DNA of 64,000 bases from Pseudoalteromonas citrea (GTDB lineage: Bacteria > Pseudomonadota > Gammaproteobacteria > Enterobacterales > Alteromonadaceae), in contig NZ_AHBZ03000022.1 in assembly GCF_000238375.3 (NCBI RefSeq), positions 186,001 to 250,000 of the forward strand, read 5' to 3'. The first letter of the stretch is position 1, and every line of letters begins with the position of its first letter. The notes below the pieces were generated by a model. The model was not told the DNA's origin and searched no databases. It worked only from the letters and a program-made list of their open reading frames with translations. Shown here piece after piece: positions 21,001-30,000 of the stretch. The translations under genes were made by a program, and so were the position numbers.

Positions 21001-24000
21001 ACGCCCTAAATCTCCCGTTTTATACAAACGACCTAGTTGTGGATGGCTAAAGAAACTTTCTGCTGTACGCTCACTGTCTTGCCAGTAATTGAGTGCCACA
21101 CCGGCGCCACCTATGTGGATCTCTCCTATCACGCCCACTGGACTATGCTCACCATCTTGATTCAGCACATACATTTGCTGGTTCGGCATCGCAACCCCAT
21201 AAGGAATGCTATTCCATTGCTCTGGCACTGGCCGTGTTATTTCATACCAAATCGACCAAATACTGCCCTCTGTTGCCCCGCCTAAACTCATCACGGTGAC
21301 ATGCTCCGCAAGTACACCCAGTTCGTCTGCCAGTTTGGTGGGGATCCAATCTCCGCTCATTAACACTGTTCGTAATGACGCAAGTGTCCCTGCTGATTGG
21401 CTCACTGCATCAACTAACAAGCCTGCCAATTGGGGAACCGTATTCCAAGTACTCACTTGATAACGCGTTATCAAGTCCAGCCAATGGCTCGGATCTTTGC
21501 TCTTCTCTTGCACTGGGAAAACTATACGCCCCCCAACCGCCAACAAGCCAAAAAGGTCATAGACTGACAAATCAAAGCTCAATTCTGATAGCGCTAAGAC
21601 ACTATCGTTGCCGTCAATATTAAAGCGCTGGTTTACCGCATCAATCGTGTTCAAGGCGCCACGATGGCTGATACTCACCCCTTTTGGTACACCTGTTGAA
21701 CCTGAAGTGAAAATAACGTAGGCCAAGTCGTCCGCATTGACGTGTGGTAAATGGGCTTCGCTCCATGTTCCACTCATTTCTGCCAGTAATGTTTCGATGA
21801 CCAATAAGGTGTATTTACCCGCCAGTCTTGCTTGAATTTCTTCACAAGCAAATTGCTTCGCAGACACCAATAATGTGCTGACTTGACCTTGCTGTAATAC
21901 CGTGTCCAAACGACCTACAGGCCATTCAACATGCAATGGCAAATAAGCATGACCAGACTTCATCACCGCTAAAGTAGAGACGACTTGTCCGTACCCTTTC
22001 TCCGCTAACACCCCGATAAGCTGTGAGTCATCCTGCTGACCATGGTGTGCAAGGTAGCGCGCAAGACGCTGTGAGTCATCAAGCAATTGACCATAGCTAT
22101 ATTGCGTATCTGTAAACCCTTCAATGACGGCAATTTGCTCATGCCAATCATGCGCTTGAGCCTGTTGCTCAAAACGGCCGAATAAGGTGTCATCACTGAG
22201 CGGTTGAGTCGCTGCATTGGCTTCGGCAATGATAGCTGCATCAGCAGTTGGTAACTTGAAGATATCTACAGGCTGCTCCCAATCATGCCCTGCCAAATGT
22301 GTTATCAAAGCACAGTACATGTGGTTCAGCTCAGCCATGTATTCTGGGCTAAAGAGCTGCTCTACATACAACCACTTACTCATAAATTGACCATTGACTT
22401 CTATCGCTTGCAAATCAATCCAAGCTTGTGAGGTTTGGCCACTCCAAAATCTCTCCGACGTTCTTTCACTGCTTTCTAGGTACTGATTATTTTCTAGATC
22501 ATCAAATAAGCTACCGACGAGACCGGTAAATACGATAGGTGAAACGGCTTTACTGATATCAAGTTTGTTTCGTTTTGCAAACTCACGTTGAACATCCATA
22601 CCTGTAAATAAAGAGTGTCCAATATCAGCCCACATCTGTTTGTGAGTATTAAGTAATGTTTGCAGTAAATTCTTGCCAAAATCTTGGTAGTGGAACAAAT
22701 TTGTACTAGTAAAATCACCCCATAATTGATTGACTTCTGGATGTATTTCGTAGCGATTGAAGAGCGTCATGGTAATTAAAAACTCTTTATGGCCAGAAAA
22801 ATAAGACAAAACAGCACCATAAACACTCAATAGAACTGAGGAATATGAAACATCATATTGGCGAGCACGTTCTTTGAATTTATTCCATGTTTCACTGTCG
22901 ACATACATGGTATGTTCGGTGAACTTAGGATATTCGACGGTCTCAGGGGCTACCAAAAATGGTAGCTCCGGACGTAACGGCATATTGGGAATTTTGTTTA
23001 ACCAATATTGCTTGTCCTGTACGTACCAATCAGATTGTCTTAAAAGTTGGTAATACTTTTGATAATCCGCAAAGGTAATTGACGGCACCTGGAACACATA
23101 GTTTGGCTCACGATAAGCCTGATCAACAACTTCAAATAGTGCTTGACGGCTGTGTGCATCCAGTAAGATCAAATCGGTACTAATATGCAATACCACACCA
23201 TTTCTAAACTTAGATACTTCATAACTAAACAGGGCAAAATGTTCTGGGTCATACACCTTATGCGATAATTTAGAGCGCACAATATCTACATCATCAGGGT
23301 TAATGTCACGGTCAGTGAAGTCATGCTCTTTGATATGGTAATAAGGCGTATCAGCAACCGCTAGAAAACGCTGTTGTAGCCTCTCATAAGAGAACACCGT
23401 TCTTAACACGGGGTAAACCGCAATGGCTTTATTTACAACGGTTTCTAACTTTTTACTGTCCAAATGATCATAATAATATTCATGATAAACGTGATTCGAC
23501 ACGTTACCTATTTCATAGTTAGCCAAACGACCCAACAAATACACCTTCTGTATTTCAGTCATTTCAAACCAATCATCTTGAGACTCACGATATGGCAGTA
23601 ACGGCATATTTTGCAAATCTGCCTCACTGCTAACTGCAGCAAAATCGCTGGCGGTATATTCTGAGCTACTTTTCTCTACACAATGTTTTACGATATCTCT
23701 TAAAATACGCTCAAAGGTTCGCAAGAAATGTGTTGCGTTATCTTCACTGAGTAGTGTTTGAAGCTCAAGTTGCAATGTACCGTTTACAACTGCCATCCCC
23801 ATATCAATGATGTTGTTGAATTGATTGTCCTTAGATGTTGTTTCTCCACACCCTTGCAGCTCAATAGTCCAATTACTCGGACTCTTAGTCTCATTCATTT
23901 GACCAAGATAGTTAAAACGAATCGCAGGCGAACTCACTCCCGCATAACCAATTAACGGACCATAGCTCAGACCTTTATTTGGGATTGCGCGCAGACCTTC

Positions 24001-27000
24001 TTTAATCGATTTGATCGAATGTGATATGGAATCGCTTACTTGCAAGCTTACAGGGTAAAGCGTTGCAAACCATCCTAAGGTCTGGCTTATGTCGATGCTT
24101 TCATCAATATGTTCACGGCCGTGACCTTCAATCATAACATGATGAGTTGCTTGCCCCGTTATGTCGCGCAAAGCAAAGGCTAAAGCTGCAAGTAATACAT
24201 CATTAATTTGCGTGTGATAGGCCTGATTAGTTTGAGTGATTAACTGCTGAGTAAATTCGCTGTCAAATGTTACATTAGTTACTGAATGTTCTTGTCTTTG
24301 TGCTAAGCGAATCAAAGGCTCAAAATGGTAGCTTTGTTGCATATCCTGCCAAAAGGCCAGTTCATTTTGTGCTTCTTTTTGCAACGCGCTGATTTGATGC
24401 ACCCACTGTCGGTAACTACTCAATTTCGGTGGTAATGTTTGCCCTTCGTACAATGACTGTAAGTCTTCTGCCAAAACACGCCAACTTACCGTATCTACTA
24501 TTAAGTGATGTAATGCAAAGAACACCCGTGCACTGCCATCCTCAAAACCATGTAAATACCCCAAGCTGTATATCGGCCCCTTTGCTATATCAAAACCACT
24601 TTGCCATTCGGTTAACGTCGCTTGCAATGCATCATTAAAAGACTCACTGCCTTGTTGACCTAACGTATTCACATCTAATATGCGCAGTGGCTCTACTTTC
24701 GCATCGCTATCATAACGCTGCTCGGCACTAGAAAAGCGTAAGTTAAAAGCATCATGTTGCTCTACCAATTGCGCCAAACATGCTTCTAAACGCGCCATAT
24801 CTAACTTTGGTGTGCACAATAGGAACGCCTGATTCCAATGTCCTGGCACTGCAAAGTCATTAGCAAAGAACCAAGCTTGAATTGGCAATAAGTCAAAGTT
24901 CCCTGCCAAGCGTCCTTGCTCCGTTTTTAATTCGAGTTGAGCACTGTCTTGTTTACGGGCGATTTCTGAACTTAGTCCTGCGATTGTTTTGTGGGTGAAA
25001 ATATCTTGGATGGTTAACGCTACACCCAATTGTTGTCTTAATTTACTGCTCAGCTGAATACTGATAATACTATCGCCACCTAGGTTGAAAAATTCATCCT
25101 CAACTCCCACTTGCTCTAGTGGCAAGCCCAGCGCATTTGCCCACAATTCACTGATATCACGTTCCAAATCTGTACGCGGGGCGACATATTCCCGCGCTAA
25201 TAAATGTTCGGTATCTGGCAGGTTTGCTATGTCCACTTTGCCATTTGCCGTTAAAGGCAATGTCGTTAAGTGGATCCATACTGAAGGCAACATATACTCC
25301 GGTAATTCATGTTGCAGCTGTGCCCGTAATGCCGTTTCTTCTAACGCTTCAGCTGCAACGTAATACGCGACTAAGTATTTGTTACCTAAAGCACTGTCCT
25401 CTTTCGCTAACACTAAGGCTTGTTTTATTTCTGCTACTTGATTGAGTGCATGCTCTATCTCGCCTAGCTCTACACGATATCCTCTTAATTTCAGCTGATT
25501 GTCTTTTCTACCTACAAATTCTATGTAGCCATCACCATGCCAACGCCCTAAATCTCCCGTTTTATACAAACGACCTAGTTGTGGATGGCTAAAGAAACTT
25601 TCTGCTGTACGCTCACTGTCTTGCCAGTAATTGAGTGCCACACCGGCGCCACCTATGTGGATCTCTCCTATCACGCCCACTGGACTATGCTCACCATCTT
25701 GATTCAGCACATACATTTGCTGGTTCGGCATCGCAACCCCATAAGGAATGCTATTCCATTGCTCTGGCACTGGCCGTGTTATTTCATACCAAATCGACCA
25801 AATACTGCCCTCTGTTGCCCCGCCTAAACTCATCACGGTGACATGCTCCGCAAGTACACCCAGTTCGTCTGCCAGTTTGGTGGGGATCCAATCTCCGCTC
25901 ATTAACACTGTTCGTAATGACGCAAGTGTCCCTGCTGATTGGCTCACTGCATCAACTAACAAGCCTGCCAATTGGGGAACCGTATTCCAAGTACTCACTT
26001 GATAACGCGTTATCAAGTCCAGCCAATGGCTCGGATCTTTGCTCTTCTCTTGCACTGGGAAAACTATACGCCCCCCAACCGCCAACAAGCCAAAAAGGTC
26101 ATAGACTGACAAATCAAAGCTCAATTCTGATAGCGCTAAGACACTATCGTTGCCGTCAATATTAAAGCGCTGGTTTACCGCATCAATCGTGTTCAAGGCG
26201 CCACGATGGCTGATACTCACCCCTTTTGGTACACCTGTTGAACCTGAAGTGAAAATAACGTAGGCCAAGTCGTCCGCATTGACGTGTGGTAAATGGGCTT
26301 CGCTCCATGTTCCACTCATTTCTGCCAGTAATGTTTCGATGACCAATAAGGTGTATTTACCCGCCAGTCTTGCTTGAATTTCTTCACAAGCAAATTGCTT
26401 CGCAGACACCAATAATGTGCTGACTTGACCTTGCTGTAATACCGTGTCCAAACGACCTACAGGCCATTCAACATGCAATGGCAAATAAGCATGACCAGAC
26501 TTCATCACCGCTAAAGTAGAGACGACTTGTCCGTACCCTTTCTCCGCTAACACCCCGATAAGCTGTGAGTCATCCTGCTGACCATGGTGTGCAAGGTAGC
26601 GCGCAAGACGCTGTGAGTCATCAAGCAATTGACCATAGCTATATTGCGTATCTGTAAACCCTTCAATGACGGCAATTTGCTCATGCCAATCATGCGCTTG
26701 AGCCTGTTGCTCAAAACGGCCGAATAAGGTGTCATCACTGAGCGGTTGAGTCGCTGTATTGGCTTCAGCAATCAAATTAAGTGCCGCTGTTGACACTTTA
26801 GGGGTCGGCAATGTGGCAGTAGACCAGTCTAGATCTGCAATCGTATTTAATAATTCACAATAATAGCCGTGCATTGCTACAACTTGCGTGTGATCAAATA
26901 ACTGCTCTACAAAATCCCATTCAACCACAATGCCATCAGCATGATCGTAGACTTTATTATCAAGCCAAACCTGTGAAGTTTGCGTTATAGAGAATGTTTC

Positions 27001-30000
27001 GCCTAAGTGAGTGGTATTAATAAAACCTAATTCTCCTTTAGATTTACCCGTGTTACCAATCAGACTTGTAAAGACCACTGGAGCCAGAGCTTGTTCAGCG
27101 GAGACCGAATTTTTAGAACGCGCTAAACGCTGAAAATCCATACCATCAAACAAGTTATGGTCGATATCATTCCACAACTGTAAGTGTGTTCGATTAAACA
27201 CCTCAGCAACAGCACCACGCTCCTTACTGTAATTGAATAGTTCTAAAACCGTAAAGTCGCCAACAATATCATTAATCTGGGGGTGAATAGGTAATCGATT
27301 GAAGAGCGTTAAGTTCACACACACTGACGATTGGCCAGACCAAAAACACAATAGCTCACTGTAAATTGAGAGAAATATAACAGATGGACTGACTCCCGCC
27401 TGCTGAGCTTTTCGCTCTAGTTTTTGCCAAGTATCGTGTGAAATAATTTTACTTGCTCGACTGAATTTGGGCTCTTTAATGCTATTGGCATTAACCAGCG
27501 TAGGTAAATTCATCTCAAAATTATAATCCGCCAATTTGCTTTCCCAATAGTTTCTGGCGGTGGTATACATGTCAGAGCAACGGATCTCCTCAAATCGGCA
27601 GACGTAATCTCGATAACTAAGATCCAATGGCGAAAGTGCGAGCTGTGGCTCGTTGTATAACTGCGTCCATTCATCAAAAAATATTCTGAAACTATATGCA
27701 TCCATTAATAGCGCATCGAAACTTAGATGCAGAACAATTCCTTGTGAGGTATTGCTAACCGCAATATCAAACAATGGAAAAGTAGCCGAATCATATACTT
27801 TGTGCGATAGCTCGTTCCTAAACTCAATAAGTTGGGCCTTTTCACTAAAGTCATTCACAGTTATGTGGTAGTAAGGAACATCCGCTAAAAAGCGTTGACT
27901 TGACTCAGTGAAAACCGTTCTCAGCGCAGGGTGGCGTATGATTAAGCGATTTAAGCTTTGCTCAAGTTTACCAACATTCAACTCATGGAAAGTATGCTCT
28001 TGATAAATATGTGTAGATATATTTCCTAGCCCAAATGAACTATAACGGCCCAATTGATAAGCTTGCTGCACATTTGTTAGCGGAAACGGTAAATACTGCT
28101 CACTTTCCACTTGATTTGGTTCGATCGCATATTGCTCATAGCTTTGCGAAGGCGCTTTATTCGCAGTCTTTGATACCAAACGGCGAATACTTTTATGCTC
28201 ATAAATGTCTCTGGCACTTAGTGAAACTCCTGCAGCTTGATTGATTTTATTTGCCACACTAATGGCTAAAATACTATTACCACCCAAAGCGAAAAAGTCC
28301 GCCGTACAACTTAGCTTTTCTCTATCAATGTTAAGTTCCGTGGCCCAAATTGCTTGTAGCGCATTTTCCATCTCATTTTGAGGCGCTTGATATTCCTCTG
28401 CCATATTATCCCAATCAGGAGAAGGTAATTTAGCAACATCCAACTTGCCATTTTGCGTCAGAGGTAATGATTCTAAGATAATAAATTGCGCTGGTACCAT
28501 ATATGCTGGTAAGCGTTCGCTCACCAATTCACGTATCTGCGCTTGTGACACTTGTGTGTTACAAACACAGTAAGCAATTAATGTGCTTTCACTGCCCAAA
28601 GTCATGGGGATCACCGAAACTTGTTGCACAACACCGATATTGAGCAGAGCATCTTCTACTTCTTGCAATTCAATGCGGTAACCTCTCAATTTGATTTGAG
28701 AATCAGCTCGACCAATAAACTCTAAGTTTCCACACGTCAATTTGCGAACTAAATCACCAGTTTTGTACATTCGAACTGGCAAAGCCTGAATGCCAGATAC
28801 CGGCACCACAAAGTCGTTATGGGTAAACTTTTCTTCGGTCAATGGGCGATTATGCAAATAACCCCTTGCCACACCAGCGCCACCTACATATAGCTCACCA
28901 ATGGCATAATCAGGAACCTCGTTACCATTTTGATCCACTACATATGCACAACGGTGTGCGAATGGTTTACCAATCGGTATGCTACCTAGTGATCCTATAA
29001 TTTCGCTCATAACATCGAAAGTACAACTGAAAGTCGTATTTTCGGTAGGTCCATAACCATTCAGTAAGTGAGCAGGACTATATTCCGATTGCGCCAGTTC
29101 TAGAATTAACTTTTTATTTAATGCCTCACCGCCCACTAATAGATATTCAAGCCCACAGAACATCTGCTTATTTTCTAGATATAAGCGATCAAATAGGGTT
29201 TTGGTGAGCCACAATATTGATACGTCGTTATTTTTTAGCAGTAGCGAGAACTTTTCTATATCAGATAAAAGCGCGATTTTATCCTGCGGTATGATGAGCT
29301 TGGCACCATTTAATAATGCGCCCCATATTTCAAATGTCGCTGCGTCAAACCCGATATCAGCGAGCTGCAGAAAAGTATCTGATGGACGAATATCAATATA
29401 GCCTGCATCTTTAACTAATGAATAAACATTACCCTGCTCAACCATAACCCCTTTTGGGTTACTGGTTGTGCCAGATGTGTACATTATATAAGCTAAGCAA
29501 TCCGAATCATTAGACAAACATAAGTTTTCGCAGGAGTATTGACTTAGCTGCTGTAGCAAACTTGGTTCATCAACATTTAACGTATTAACCTCAGATTGCA
29601 GGAGTGTCGCCCGAGTATGGCTCAACACCAACTGACATTCAGTATGCGATAAAACATAATTTATTTTTTCGGCTGGAAAACTGGTACTAAGTGGCACATA
29701 ACATGCGCCAGCTTTAATAACAGCCAACATTGCTACTATCGTATTTACAGAACCATCAAACCACAATGCAATAGGCGCTTGCGGGGTTACCTGACAGTTT
29801 TCTACTATATAGCGAGCCAAGCAATTCGCACGCTCATTGAGCTGTTGATAGCTTAATGTTTGTTCTGCATCACTCAACGCGACAGCATTAGGGGTTAAAT
29901 CTACTTGTTTTTCAAATGCGCTATCAAGTGATGGCATGATTGGCAACTGAGGCTGTGCTGCACGCATAGCGTCAACATCTACTAGCGGTATCTTACCAAT

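Noticed and set aside
16131-28244. Many plus-strand open frames inside the synthetase genes (for example 16507-16755, 21037-21285)
   Set aside because: Antisense shadows of NRPS codons; they repeat exactly with the duplicated A domains and lack ribosome sites.
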